From: Lachnospiraceae bacterium
Lineage (GTDB): Bacteria > Bacillota_A > Clostridia > Lachnospirales > Lachnospiraceae
Direction: 5' to 3'
NCBI GenBank assembly: GCA_017522685.1
Contig: JAFWYN010000025.1
Span: 1-64,000, forward strand
Length of the DNA: 64,000 bases
In this document: one piece after another, positions 8,728 through 16,234 of the stretch
Numbering within the stretch: position 1 is the first letter of the stretch
Layout: the number at the start of each line of letters is the position of its first letter
Translations under genes and position numbers: made by a program
Notes under the pieces: model-generated
Database searches by the model: none
What the model was told of the DNA's origin: nothing
Seen by the model: only the letters and a program-made list of their open reading frames with translations

Positions 8728-9566
8728 TGAGACACGGTATTAGAGCAAAAATAGGCACAACCGGTATTTATATCGTGTGCATTTTCCTTGCCATTTTGAG
8801 TATTTTCCCTTTCTACATCATGATTGTGAATGCGACCAGATCTACATATGAGATTCAGTCTACTGCGGTTTCTTTGATTCCGTCTACTCATATTATTGAT
8901 AACTGGGGAGTGTTTGATGGAAAGAAGTTCGACCCTATTAAGGGCTTCCTTCATTCCATGCTGGTATCATCCGGTGCTACTATTTTAGCAGTTTATTTCT
9001 CAACCTTAACTGCTTATTCCGTAGTAGTATATGATTGGAAGTTTAAGAATGCATTCTTTACCTTCGTAATGTGTGTATTGATGATTCCTGCGCAGCTGAC
9101 TACTATCGGTTTCTACAAGATGATGTATTCATGGGGCTGGGTTAACAGCTTTGTTCCTTTGATTATTCCGTCTATTGCGGCGCCTAGTATGGTATTCTTT
9201 ATGAGGCAGTATATGATACCGGCCTTATCGTTGGAAATCGTACAGTCAGCTCGTATTGACGGTGCAGGTGAGTTCTACATCTTTAACCGTATTGCAATGC
9301 CTATTATGAAGCCGGCGATTGCGACACAGGCTATCTTTACCTTTGTAAACTCATGGAACCAGTTGTTCATGCCTTTGATTCTGTTAAGACAGGAGAAGTA
9401 TACCATGCCTTGTATGGTATCCCTGTTGAACAATGACTTCTATCGTACAGAATATGGTGCAGTATACTTGGGATTGTTCCTGACTGTATTGCCTCTGTTC
9501 GTAGTTTATTTTGCATTATCTAAGTACATCATTGCCGGTGTTGCTTTGGGTTCTGTAAAGGGTTAA
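8727..9566 (+). CDS. ABC sugar permease, MalG-like
   Basis: A 279-residue partner permease with six membrane segments, starting with a hydrophobic helix ending LSIFPFYIMIVNATRS. The EAA loop reads VQSARIDGAGEFYIFNRIAMP, in the usual position before the fifth helix; its first residues are VQSA instead of EAA. The ATG overlaps the previous stop by one base. Together with the MalF-like subunit it forms the translocation pore for the lipoprotein-delivered sugar, here probably cellobiose. A strong terminator follows at 9586-9616, so the importer operon ends here without an ATP-binding subunit. Confidence 0.93.
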   Translation: MRHGIRAKIGTTGIYIVCIFLAILSIFPFYIMIVNATRSTYEIQSTAVSLIPSTHIIDNWGVFDGKKFDPIKGFLHSMLVSSGATILAVYFSTLTAYSVVVYDWKFKNAFFTFVMCVLMIPAQLTTIGFYKMMYSWGWVNSFVPLIIPSIAAPSMVFFMRQYMIPALSLEIVQSARIDGAGEFYIFNRIAMPIMKPAIATQAIFTFVNSWNQLFMPLILLRQEKYTMPCMVSLLNNDFYRTEYGAVYLGLFLTVLPLFVVYFALSKYIIAGVALGSVKG

Positions 9567-9585
9567 TATTTTATTTGAAATGTTT

Positions 9586-9616
9586 AAAGAGCATGTCGAA
9601 AGGCATGCTCTTTTTT
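9586..9616 (+). terminator. Terminator of the sugar importer operon
   Basis: AAAGAGCATG (9586-9595) pairs perfectly with CATGCTCTTT (9604-9613) and continues into a T run. Confidence 0.9.
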
Positions 9617-9618
9617 GT

Positions 9619-9706
9619 GGAATAGGAAATTGCGCGAGTACAGTGGTGGAGATTAAGGAGATTGCGAAGCAATTCTCCCAAGCGGATACGCCGGTATCCG
9701 CTTTTT
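9619..9706 (+). repeat. Repeat/terminator module, copy A
   Basis: Bases 9619-9675 are a copy of a ~57-bp repeat (core TTGCGCGAGTACAGT, GGAGATTAAGGAG, then the mini-hairpin ATTGCGAAGCAAT). It is followed by the terminator AAGCGGATAC-GCCG-GTATCCGCTT (9680-9703) with a T run. Three further copies lie at 10428-10702. The module begins directly after the T run of the importer terminator. No coding potential is credible. Confidence 0.85.
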
Positions 9707-9710
9707 TGTG

Positions 9711-9827
9711 GCAAAAGCCCTGCGAGCGAAATTGTGCTTGCACAAACTTTCATTTGCAGGGCGTAAGAACAGTGAGAAGCTTGCTTCGAACTGCTTGTTA
9801 ATCGAGTAGGAGTCAGCCTACTCGATT
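9711..9827 (+). other. Structured intergenic segment with nested hairpins
   Basis: Several inverted repeats follow one another: GCCCTGC (9717-9723) with GCAGGGC (9756-9762), enclosing TTGTG-CTTG-CACAA (9732-9745), and then AATCGAGTAGG (9800-9810) with CCTACTCGATT (9817-9827). There is no open frame of note. This could be a structured RNA or a cluster of extragenic palindromes. Confidence 0.45.
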
Positions 9828-9932
9828 GTCGTTTTAGAAAAAATTTATAAAGGATTTAGATGTGGAATATTTACGATGATTGTCATACATGCTATACTTT
9901 AGTTAGTTTAGGAAAGGTATTGGCGGTGACTG

Positions 9933-10388
9933 ATGGGCGGACAGGAGTTTCTGGATAAGTTAAGATTGGCATTGAGCGGTCAGGTTGCTGCGAGTCAGGT
10001 GGAGGAGAGTATTGCCTATTATAGGGAGTATATCAGTACACAGATTCGCATGGGGCAGTCGGAAGAAACCGTTTTAAGGAATCTGGGTGATCCGAGGCTG
10101 ATTGCTAAGAGTATTATTTCTGCCAATGCAGGAGAAGAAAGTTATACGCAAGGACGTTTTTCGAGAGAGCATGTGGTAGACGAGGAAGAGTACTATGCAC
10201 AGACCAGGGAACAGAATATGCCGAAGGTAGTGAGACTGAACGGCTGGTTGGCACTGGGGATGACACTTTTGAGTATGGTAATAATTGTGGGGATAATCTT
10301 TTCCTTGATATCCTTGTTTTTGCCGGTGATTGTGATATTGGGGGTTGTTTATTTCTTTATTAAAGTTTTTAGAGATTGGTTAAATTGA
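9933..10388 (+). CDS. HAAS-domain (DUF1700-like) membrane protein
   Basis: A 151-residue protein. Residues 1-60 form the helical HAAS signalling domain (FLDKLRLALSGQVAASQVEESIAYYREYI, split here as FLDKLRLALSG and EESIAYYREYI, then ETVLRNLGDPRLIAKSI). A charged linker follows, and residues ~105-148 form two close membrane helices. Proteins of this family usually sit with PadR regulators or envelope-stress genes; none is adjacent. A promoter-like TATACT lies near 9894 and the ribosome binding site is modest (GGCGGTGA overlaps the start region). The gene stands alone between two blocks of repeat/terminator modules. Function is otherwise unknown. Confidence 0.8.
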   Translation: MGGQEFLDKLRLALSGQVAASQVEESIAYYREYISTQIRMGQSEETVLRNLGDPRLIAKSIISANAGEESYTQGRFSREHVVDEEEYYAQTREQNMPKVVRLNGWLALGMTLLSMVIIVGIIFSLISLFLPVIVILGVVYFFIKVFRDWLN

Positions 10389-10396
10389 TATGATAG

Positions 10397-10425
10397 GCTC
10401 TGTTTTTCGGAACAGAGCTTTTTTT
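10397..10425 (+). terminator. Terminator of the HAAS gene
   Basis: GCTCTGTT (10397-10404) pairs with AACAGAGC (10411-10418), followed by seven T. The first module of the repeat cluster starts immediately after. Confidence 0.9.
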
Positions 10426-10427
10426 AT

Positions 10428-10702
10428 GGGATAGGAAGTTGCGCGAGTACAGTAGTGGAGATTAAGGAGAATTGCGAAGCAATTCTTGTAATTGTCGCCG
10501 CCGGGCGACAATTTTTTTATGGGATAGGAAGTTGCGCGAGTACAGTAGTGGAGATTAAGGAGAATTGCGAAGCAATTTTCCAAGCGGATACGCCGGTATC
10601 CGCTTTTTTATGGGATAGGAAGTTGTGCGAGTACAGTGGTGGGGATTAAGAAGAATTGCGAAGCAATTCTTGTAATTGTCGCCGCCGGGCGACAATTTTT
10701 TT
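10428..10702 (+). repeat. Three tandem repeat/terminator modules, copies B, C, D
   Basis: Copies of the ~57-bp repeat start at 10428, 10521 and 10612. Each begins GGGATAGGAAGTTG, carries the core CGAGTACAGT and ends with GAATTGCGAAGCAATT, a short hairpin. Each is followed by a terminator: AATTGTCGCC/GGCGACAATT after B (10490-10513) and after D (10674-10697), and AAGCGGATAC/GTATCCGCTT after C (10582-10605). Copy A at 9619 has the latter type. Spacing between copies is 91-93 bp. Any open frame through the block is an artefact of the repetition. Confidence 0.9.
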
Positions 10703-10791
10703 ATGTAAAAAATAACAATATAACATTCTTGCATATTTCGCTCAATGAAAAGACATACTATTCTCGTAACTAAAAGATTGGAGGGAAAAAT

Positions 10792-10956
10792 ATGAATAAC
10801 AACAATCAGAATTTAGATGCAAACAACTGTAGAGATTACAGCAATTCTTCAAAGGATGCAAGCAAGAACAGCTCTAAGAACTCTTCTAAGAACAGCTCAA
10901 AGAACAGTTCTAAGGACTCTTCTAAGAACAGCAACAACCAGAATAAGAATTACTAA
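10792..10956 (+). CDS. Asn/Ser/Lys-rich small peptide (54 aa)
   Basis: The frame starts MNNNNQNLDANNCRDYSNSS and then repeats the unit SSKN/SSKD about six times, ending NNQNKNY. It is strongly hydrophilic with one cysteine (13), no membrane segment and no signal peptide, so it is probably disordered. GGAGGG sits 7 nt before the ATG and a strong terminator follows the stop, which argues for a real, monocistronic, well-expressed gene. It could be a small spore-associated or stress-related protein, but I do not recognise a family and make no functional claim. Confidence 0.65.
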   Translation: MNNNNQNLDANNCRDYSNSSKDASKNSSKNSSKNSSKNSSKDSSKNSNNQNKNY

Positions 10957-10963
10957 AATTCGG

Positions 10964-10993
10964 ATAAGGATACCCTTTGTGGTATCCTTATTT
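10964..10993 (+). terminator. Terminator of the small peptide gene
   Basis: ATAAGGATACC (10964-10974) pairs with GGTATCCTTAT (10981-10991), followed by TT. Confidence 0.8.
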
Positions 10994-11053
10994 ACATAAA
11001 AGGTTTTATCGTGTATACTATTATGGAATCCCAATAAGAAGAGAGATGATTCC

Positions 11054-12196
11054 ATGAGAAAATTTGAATTGATTGCACCCTGCCATTTTGGTATGGAGGC
11101 AGTTTTGAAAAAAGAAATTATAGATTTGGGCTATGACGTGACGGAGGTGGTGGATGGCCGTATCACCTTTTGGGGAGATGAGGAAGCCCTGAGTCGGGCC
11201 AATATCTTTTTGCGTACGGCAGAACGTATCTTGATTAAGATAGGAAGATTTAAAGCGGAGACTTACGAGGAGCTGTTTCAGGGGACAAAAGCCCTGGCCT
11301 GGGAGGACTATATTCCTAAGGATGGCAAATTCTGGGTAGCGAAAGCAGCCAGTGTAAAGAGTAAGCTTTTTAGTCCTTCGGATATCCAAAGCATTATGAA
11401 AAAGGCTATGGTGGAGCGTTTGAAGGAAAAATATCATATAAACTGGTTTGAGGAAACCGGGGATGCTTTTCCCATACGTGTGTTTATCATGAAGGATGAG
11501 GTGACCATAGGTCTGGACAGTACCGGAGATTCCCTACATAAAAGAGGGTATCGTAAATTGACAGCTAAGGCACCCATTGCAGAGAATTTGGCGGCCGCAT
11601 TGATTATGCTGACTCCTTGGAGGGCTGACAGAATTCTGGTGGACCCTTTCTGCGGAAGCGGTACTTTCCCCATAGAAGCAGCTATGATGGCGGCGAATAT
11701 GGCACCCGGCATGAACAGAAGCTTTACGGCAGAAAGTTGGAGCCATATTGTAGGAAAGAGCAATTGGTATGATGCACTGGATGAGGCACATGAAATCATG
11801 GATATGTCGGTGGAGACGGATATTCAGGGATATGATATAGATGATAAAATGGTATCCATCGCCAGAGAGAATGCCAAGTTGGCAGGCGTGGAGAAGCTGA
11901 TTCATTTTCAGAGAAGAAGCGTGACTGATTTGAGCCATCCCAAGAAATACGGTTTTATTATTACCAATCCTCCTTATGGTGAGCGATTGGAGGAAAAGTC
12001 CGCGTTACCGGACTTGTATAAAACCATCGGAGAGCGTTATCAGGCTTTGGACAGCTGGAGCTTATATATGATAACTGCTTATGAGCAGGCGGAAAAGGAC
12101 ATGGGACGGAAGGCTGACAAGAACCGAAAGATTTATAACGGTATGATGAAGACCTATTTTTATCAGTTTATGGGGCCGAAGCCACCGAAAAGATAG
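11054..12196 (+). CDS. THUMP-domain class I RNA methyltransferase (RlmL/YpsC-like)
   Basis: A 380-residue protein with the layout of the RlmL/YpsC family. An N-terminal ferredoxin-like plus THUMP RNA-binding region (residues ~1-160) precedes a Rossmann methyltransferase domain. The SAM-binding motif is DPFCGSGTFPIEAAM and the catalytic motif is NPPYGERL (N-P-P-Y, typical of N-methylation of bases). Its E. coli relative makes m2G2445 in 23S rRNA; older annotation as an adenine-specific DNA methylase is misleading. The RBS is AGAAGAGAGATG-like and weak. It is 16 nt upstream of the XTP pyrophosphatase gene and likely co-transcribed. The exact rRNA target here is inferred from family membership. 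Confidence 0.9.
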   Translation: MRKFELIAPCHFGMEAVLKKEIIDLGYDVTEVVDGRITFWGDEEALSRANIFLRTAERILIKIGRFKAETYEELFQGTKALAWEDYIPKDGKFWVAKAASVKSKLFSPSDIQSIMKKAMVERLKEKYHINWFEETGDAFPIRVFIMKDEVTIGLDSTGDSLHKRGYRKLTAKAPIAENLAAALIMLTPWRADRILVDPFCGSGTFPIEAAMMAANMAPGMNRSFTAESWSHIVGKSNWYDALDEAHEIMDMSVETDIQGYDIDDKMVSIARENAKLAGVEKLIHFQRRSVTDLSHPKKYGFIITNPPYGERLEEKSALPDLYKTIGERYQALDSWSLYMITAYEQAEKDMGRKADKNRKIYNGMMKTYFYQFMGPKPPKR

Positions 12197-12212
12197 ATGA
12201 CGGAGAAGCAAT

Positions 12213-12824
12213 ATGAAGTTAGATAAAATTATTTTTGCCACAGGTAATAAGGATAAAGTAAAGGAAATCCAGATGATTCTGGCTGATTTGGGTGCGGAAG
12301 TAATCACTATGAAGGAGGCTGGCATCTTTGTGGATGTGGAAGAAAACGGTGCCACCTATGAAGAAAATGCCATGATTAAGGCCAAAGCGGTGGCTGCCTA
12401 TACCGATGCGATTGTTATGGCAGATGATTCCGGACTGGAGATTGACTATTTAAATAAGGAGCCGGGAGTGTACTCGGCAAGATATTTGGGAGAGGATACT
12501 TCTTACCGAATTAAGAATGCAAATCTCATAGAGCGTTTAAATGGGGTGCCGGATGAAAAGCGTACTGCACGATTTGTGTGTGCCATTGCAGCCGTACTTC
12601 CTGACGGAACAGAACTGACTACCAGAGGCGTGATTGAAGGTAGAATCGGCTATGAAGAAAAAGGTGCTAACGGATTCGGATACGATCCTATTTTCTATGT
12701 GCCGGAGTTTGGCAAAACCACAGCGGAGCTGTCGGAAGAGGAGAAAAATCAGGTGAGTCATCGTGGCAATGCCTTGAGATTTATGAAAGAGGAATTAAAA
12801 AAGTATGCGGATACTGATTGTTAG
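12213..12824 (+). CDS. rdgB: XTP/dITP pyrophosphatase (RdgB/HAM1)
   Basis: A 203-residue cytoplasmic housecleaning enzyme that hydrolyses non-canonical purine triphosphates (XTP, dITP, ITP) to monophosphates, keeping them out of nucleic acids. The N-terminal FATGNKDKVKEI substrate-binding motif, the central MADDSGLEIDYL acidic site, and GYDPIFYVPEFGKT near the C-terminus are the classical HAM1 signatures. Length matches the family (about 200 aa). Its last 20 bases overlap the start of the phosphodiesterase gene downstream, a gene order (rdgB then MJ0936-type phosphoesterase) common in Firmicutes. Confidence 0.95.
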   Translation: MKLDKIIFATGNKDKVKEIQMILADLGAEVITMKEAGIFVDVEENGATYEENAMIKAKAVAAYTDAIVMADDSGLEIDYLNKEPGVYSARYLGEDTSYRIKNANLIERLNGVPDEKRTARFVCAIAAVLPDGTELTTRGVIEGRIGYEEKGANGFGYDPIFYVPEFGKTTAELSEEEKNQVSHRGNALRFMKEELKKYADTDC

Positions 12825-13287
12825 TGATACTCACCGTAAGAATGAGAACTATTTGGCATTACTGAAAAAGTGGAAAAATTTGGACATGGTCATTCATTGC
12901 GGTGATGTGGAAGGCAGTGAGTATGCCATAAGTGAATCCGCAGAATGCCCTGTGTGTATGGTGTCCGGTAACAATGATTTCTTCTCGCAGCTTCCAAGGG
13001 AGCAGGAGATCAGTATAGGGAAGTACAAGGTATGGGTTACTCACGGGCATCATTATTTGGTATCCATGGGACCGGAAAGAATCATGCAGGAAGCCAGAGC
13101 CAGAGGGGTGGATATTGTTATGTTTGGACATACCCACAAACCTTTGCTGATTCAGGAGAATGACTTGATCGCCTTGAATCCGGGAAGCTTATCATATCCG
13201 AGACAGGAGGGGCATAAACCCACCTATGCCATAATGGAATTGGATAAAAAAGGAGATGCGCATTTCACGCTTTCTTATATGAAATAA
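12805..13287 (+). CDS. MJ0936/YfcE-type metallophosphoesterase
   Basis: A 160-residue calcineurin-like phosphoesterase. The metal-binding motifs are visible in order: SDTHRK near the N-terminus, HCGDVEG, SGNNDF, VTHGHHY and FGHTHKP. These bind two divalent metal ions in a four-layer sandwich. Relatives hydrolyse phosphodiester bonds in vitro; the physiological substrate is not established. The ATG lies inside the end of rdgB (20-nt overlap), so translation is probably coupled. No terminator is seen before the tRNA cluster promoter. Confidence 0.92.
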   Translation: MRILIVSDTHRKNENYLALLKKWKNLDMVIHCGDVEGSEYAISESAECPVCMVSGNNDFFSQLPREQEISIGKYKVWVTHGHHYLVSMGPERIMQEARARGVDIVMFGHTHKPLLIQENDLIALNPGSLSYPRQEGHKPTYAIMELDKKGDAHFTLSYMK

Positions 13288-13345
13288 AGAGTGATTGCAC
13301 GAATTTTTGTACTTTTGAATACTTTTCAAAAAAGTGAGAAAACTC

Positions 13346-13374
13346 TTGACATAACAGGCGATTCCCTATATAAT
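13346..13374 (+). promoter_or_regulatory. Promoter of the tRNA cluster
   Basis: TTGACA (13346-13351), 17 bp spacer, TATAAT (13369-13374): full consensus, 31 bp before tRNA-Pro. Confidence 0.92.
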
Positions 13375-13405
13375 GGATTTTGCGTCACAAGCAGATATCC
13401 TTTAA

Positions 13406-13480
13406 CGGGGTGTGGCTCAGTTTGGCTAGAGTACCTGGTTTGGGACCAGGGGGTCGCAGGTTCGAATCCTGTCACCCCGA
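13406..13480 (+). tRNA. tRNA-Pro (TGG)
   Basis: The acceptor stem CGGGGTG/CACCCCG with discriminator A, D arm GCTC/GAGT, anticodon stem CCTGG/CCAGG with loop TTTGGGA (anticodon TGG) and T loop TTCGAAT are all present. CCA is not encoded. Confidence 0.97.
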
Positions 13481-13485
13481 TATCT

Positions 13486-13556
13486 GCGGGTGTAGTTCAA
13501 TGGTAGAACACCAGCCTTCCAAGCTGGATACGTGGGTTCGATTCCCATCACCCGCT
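13486..13556 (+). tRNA. tRNA-Gly (TCC)
   Basis: Acceptor stem GCGGGTG/CACCCGC, anticodon stem CCAGC/GCTGG with loop CTTCCAA (anticodon TCC), T loop TTCGATT. Five bases after tRNA-Pro, so from the same transcript. CCA is not encoded. Confidence 0.97.
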
Positions 13557-13582
13557 TTTTGTCAATATTTTTCTGAAAAATG

Positions 13583-13611
13583 TTGACAAATTAAGAAAGC
13601 CAAGATATAAT
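13583..13611 (+). promoter_or_regulatory. Internal tRNA promoter
   Basis: TTGACA (13583-13588), 17 bp spacer, TATAAT (13606-13611), before tRNA-Arg. The -35 box lies in the right arm of an AT-rich inverted repeat (GTCAATATTTTT with AAAAATGTTGAC, 13561-13587) that may terminate the preceding transcript. Confidence 0.9.
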
Positions 13612-13639
13612 AGCTTTCGTTGATGTGTTTTACACATAT

Positions 13640-13713
<74 letters not shown>

Positions 13714-13747
13714 TTAGAGGGAAACCTCATGGATATTTTATCCGCAT

Positions 13748-13822
13748 GGTGGGTATAGCGCAGTTGGTTAGCGCGTCAGATTGTGGCTCTGAAGGCCATG
13801 GGTTCGAATCCCATTATCCACC
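13748..13822 (+). tRNA. tRNA-His (GTG)
   Basis: Acceptor GTGGGTA/TATCCAC with an encoded G at position -1 and discriminator C, as expected for tRNA-His. The anticodon stem TCAGA/TCTGA holds the loop TTGTGGC (anticodon GTG). CCA is not encoded. Confidence 0.97.
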
Positions 13823-13866
13823 CTCATTTTACTAATGTGTCTGTATGACACGCTTGGTGTCATTTT

Positions 13867-13938
13867 AGGGCTATCGCCAAGCGGTAAGGCACAGCACTTT
13901 GACTGCTGCACTCGCTGGTTCGAATCCAGCTAGCCCTG
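13867..13938 (+). tRNA. tRNA-Gln (TTG)
   Basis: Acceptor AGGGCTA/TAGCCCT with discriminator G, anticodon stem CAGCA/TGCTG with loop CTTTGAC (anticodon TTG), T stem CTGG/CCAG. Confidence 0.96.
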
Positions 13939-13952
13939 CTTTTTTTATTTAT

Positions 13953-14025
13953 GGAGCACTAGCTCAGTCGGTAGAGCACTTGACTTTTAATCAAGTTGTC
14001 GGGGGTTCGAATCCCCCGTGCTTCA
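13953..14025 (+). tRNA. tRNA-Lys (TTT)
   Basis: Acceptor GGAGCAC/GTGCTTC (one G-U) with discriminator A, anticodon stem CTTGA/TCAAG with loop CTTTTAA (anticodon TTT), T stem GGGGG/CCCCC. Confidence 0.97.
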
Positions 14026-14032
14026 CTGGAGA

Positions 14033-14059
14033 CCATATCCGAAAGGATGTGGTTTTTTT
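14033..14059 (+). terminator. Terminator of the tRNA cluster
   Basis: CCATATCC (14033-14040), GAAA loop, GGATGTGG (14045-14052) and seven T. Confidence 0.9.
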
Positions 14060-14152
14060 GTTGCCAATATTCAGTTAAGTATGGTAAAATATATTAAATT
14101 GGGGTAGATTTTCCCGTGTTGTGTGAGTGCAAGAAGTGGAGAGGTCTCTTTT

Positions 14153-14716
14153 ATGGATGGCGTATTGTACATGAAGCTGTTAAAGGCTACGAAAACTGCA
14201 TTTACGGAACTTTTCAAGAGTCATGATGAGTTCTTTTATTATTGTACATTAGTGACCACCGGAGAGGGTAACTGTCCATATATATCCGCCTGGTCCTGGC
14301 AGGCATTGAAGAATTTTATGGATCAGGAACATATCTCTAAGGATGAAATTGTTGATTACAAATGGTCCTATGCGGATTCCCCCTATTGCGCATACGGCTG
14401 GGAGCATTTCAAGGAAGTGGAAGAATATGTGCTGGCTAATAAGCCTAAAAATATTGATGATGCAGAAGATTGGTTTAGCTGGGAGAATGCACTTTTGACA
14501 ACCATGGAAGTGGTAATGAGTACGTTGGATGAACAGGGAGTATTCGGAATGGGCGCCAGACGAAAATGCATGCTGATAAATGCAGAAGTGATGCCGCCGG
14601 ATTACACCAATACTTTGCGGGCATTACGCTTGAATGAAAAAGACGATATTAAGGTCTGGTTGCAGGAAGCAGCAGAGGATGTGGCAGGATACATAGAAGG
14701 CCATACAGAGGGGTAG
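14153..14716 (+). CDS. DUF4303 family protein
   Basis: A 187-residue soluble protein with the DUF4303 look: an N-terminal helix followed by DEFFYYCTLVTTGEGNCPY, ISAWSW, then YKWSYADSPYCAYG and a long helical C-terminal half. The ATG at 14153 is preferred because GGAGAGG lies 8 nt upstream; an upstream in-frame extension has no binding site. The family has no established function, and members are often found beside polymorphic-toxin immunity genes, but no toxin gene is seen here. The next gene (mgtE) starts 29 nt downstream and has its own strong ribosome binding site. Confidence 0.8.
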   Translation: MDGVLYMKLLKATKTAFTELFKSHDEFFYYCTLVTTGEGNCPYISAWSWQALKNFMDQEHISKDEIVDYKWSYADSPYCAYGWEHFKEVEEYVLANKPKNIDDAEDWFSWENALLTTMEVVMSTLDEQGVFGMGARRKCMLINAEVMPPDYTNTLRALRLNEKDDIKVWLQEAAEDVAGYIEGHTEG

Positions 14717-14745
14717 AATATTGACAGAAACAGGAGGTGCGGATG

Positions 14746-16131
14746 ATGGATTTTATGCAGAAGGATTACATCAGCGAGATAGTGAAATTGGTTCATGAAC
14801 AGAAAAATCCGGTGAGTCTGTTGGAAGCATTGGAAAGCTACCATGAGAATGATATTGCGGAAGCGTTGGAGTTCCTTACCAAAGAAGAACGTATTGCCTT
14901 ATATACCGCACTGGGAATCGAGCGTGTTTCGGAAGTTTTCGCCTATTTGGAGGATGCCACGGAGTATTTCGAAGAAATTGAGTTGGAAAAGGCTGCGGAA
15001 ATCATCGAAAACATGGACTCCGATGATGCGGTAGACATCCTGGAAAATATTGATGAAGAGATTGGAGAGAAGCTGGTAAGCCTCATTGATGAGGAAAGTA
15101 TGCACGATATCCGATTGATTCAGTCCTATGAAGAGGATGAAATCGGTAGTAAAATGACCACAAACTTTATCTCTATTCGCAAGGGTATGACTGTGAAGGA
15201 AGCCATGAAGGAGTTGGTTTCTCAAGCTGAAGACAATGACAATATATATACGGTATATGTGTATAATGAAGATAAATCTTTTTACGGTGCTTTGGATTTG
15301 AAGGATTTGATTACTGCCAGAGCCCATGTGGATTTGGAGGATTTGATCAGTCATGCATATCCCTATGTACATGATCATGAAAAGGTATCGGATTGTTTGG
15401 AAAGCATCAGGGGATATGCGGAGGATTCCATCCCTGTTTTAGATGATAATCATTGTATTCTGGGTGTTATTACGGCACAGGATATCATCGAAGTGGTAGA
15501 TGAAGAGCTGGCAGACGACTATGCAAAGCTGGCTGGTTTGACGGAAGAGGAAGATATTAATGAGACCGTTTTTGAAAGTATGAAAAAGCGTCTTCCCTGG
15601 TTGATTGTGCTACTGGGCATGGGAATTGGCGTTTCTGCGGTTGTGGGACTTTTTGAGTCGGTAGTGGACCAGATTGCGGTCATCGTATGCTTTCAGTCCC
15701 TAATCTTAGGTATGGCCGGTAATGTGGGTACCCAGTCCCTGGCGGTGACTATCCGTGTGTTAATGGATGAAGATTTGACCACTAAGCAAAAGTTACAGCA
15801 TATCTTTAAGGAAAGTCGGATTGGTATTGGCAACGGCTTGCTTTTGGGTTTGGTATCCTTTGTGCTGATTGGTTTCTATGTATGGTTGTTTAAGGATTAC
15901 GGACTGACGTTTTCCTTTGCGGTATCCGGATGTGTAGGGATATCTCTGGTGTTAGCAATGGCCCTATCCAGCTTGGTGGGTACGGCTATCCCCATGTTTC
16001 TTCATAAGTTGAAGATTGACCCGGCAGTAGCGTCCGGACCATTGATTACTACGATTAACGATTTGCTGGCGGTAGTGTTTTACTATGGTTTGGCATGGTT
16101 ACTTTTAATACAGATGATGCAATTGGGATAA
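14746..16131 (+). CDS. mgtE: Magnesium transporter MgtE
   Basis: A 461-residue dimeric Mg2+ channel. Residues ~1-130 form the acidic MgtE N domain (EIELEKAAEIIENMDSDD region), residues ~135-255 hold a CBS-domain pair that senses cytoplasmic Mg2+, and residues ~285-461 form five membrane helices. The signature GMAGNVGTQSLAV and the later DPAVASGPLITT, which line the pore, are present. AGGAGGT lies 7 nt before the ATG at 14746; the alternative ATG at 14743 differs by one residue. No Mg2+ riboswitch is seen upstream, so gating by the CBS domains is the visible control. Confidence 0.96.
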   Translation: MDFMQKDYISEIVKLVHEQKNPVSLLEALESYHENDIAEALEFLTKEERIALYTALGIERVSEVFAYLEDATEYFEEIELEKAAEIIENMDSDDAVDILENIDEEIGEKLVSLIDEESMHDIRLIQSYEEDEIGSKMTTNFISIRKGMTVKEAMKELVSQAEDNDNIYTVYVYNEDKSFYGALDLKDLITARAHVDLEDLISHAYPYVHDHEKVSDCLESIRGYAEDSIPVLDDNHCILGVITAQDIIEVVDEELADDYAKLAGLTEEEDINETVFESMKKRLPWLIVLLGMGIGVSAVVGLFESVVDQIAVIVCFQSLILGMAGNVGTQSLAVTIRVLMDEDLTTKQKLQHIFKESRIGIGNGLLLGLVSFVLIGFYVWLFKDYGLTFSFAVSGCVGISLVLAMALSSLVGTAIPMFLHKLKIDPAVASGPLITTINDLLAVVFYYGLAWLLLIQMMQLG

Positions 16132-16234
16132 GAATCGGTTTATTTCATATGAAAAGAAAAATAGAGGTTGCCAAAGGAATGGGAAATCTGTTAAGCTATT
16201 AGGCAGTGATGTTAATTAGGAAGGTACAAATGAG

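Noticed and set aside
10380..10649. Short coding frames across the repeat/terminator modules
   Set aside because: They repeat with the modules, change frame between copies and have no start signals.
10817..10999. Arg/Thr-rich frame overlapping the small peptide gene
   Set aside because: It is an out-of-frame shadow of the SSKN-repeat gene, which has the ribosome binding site.
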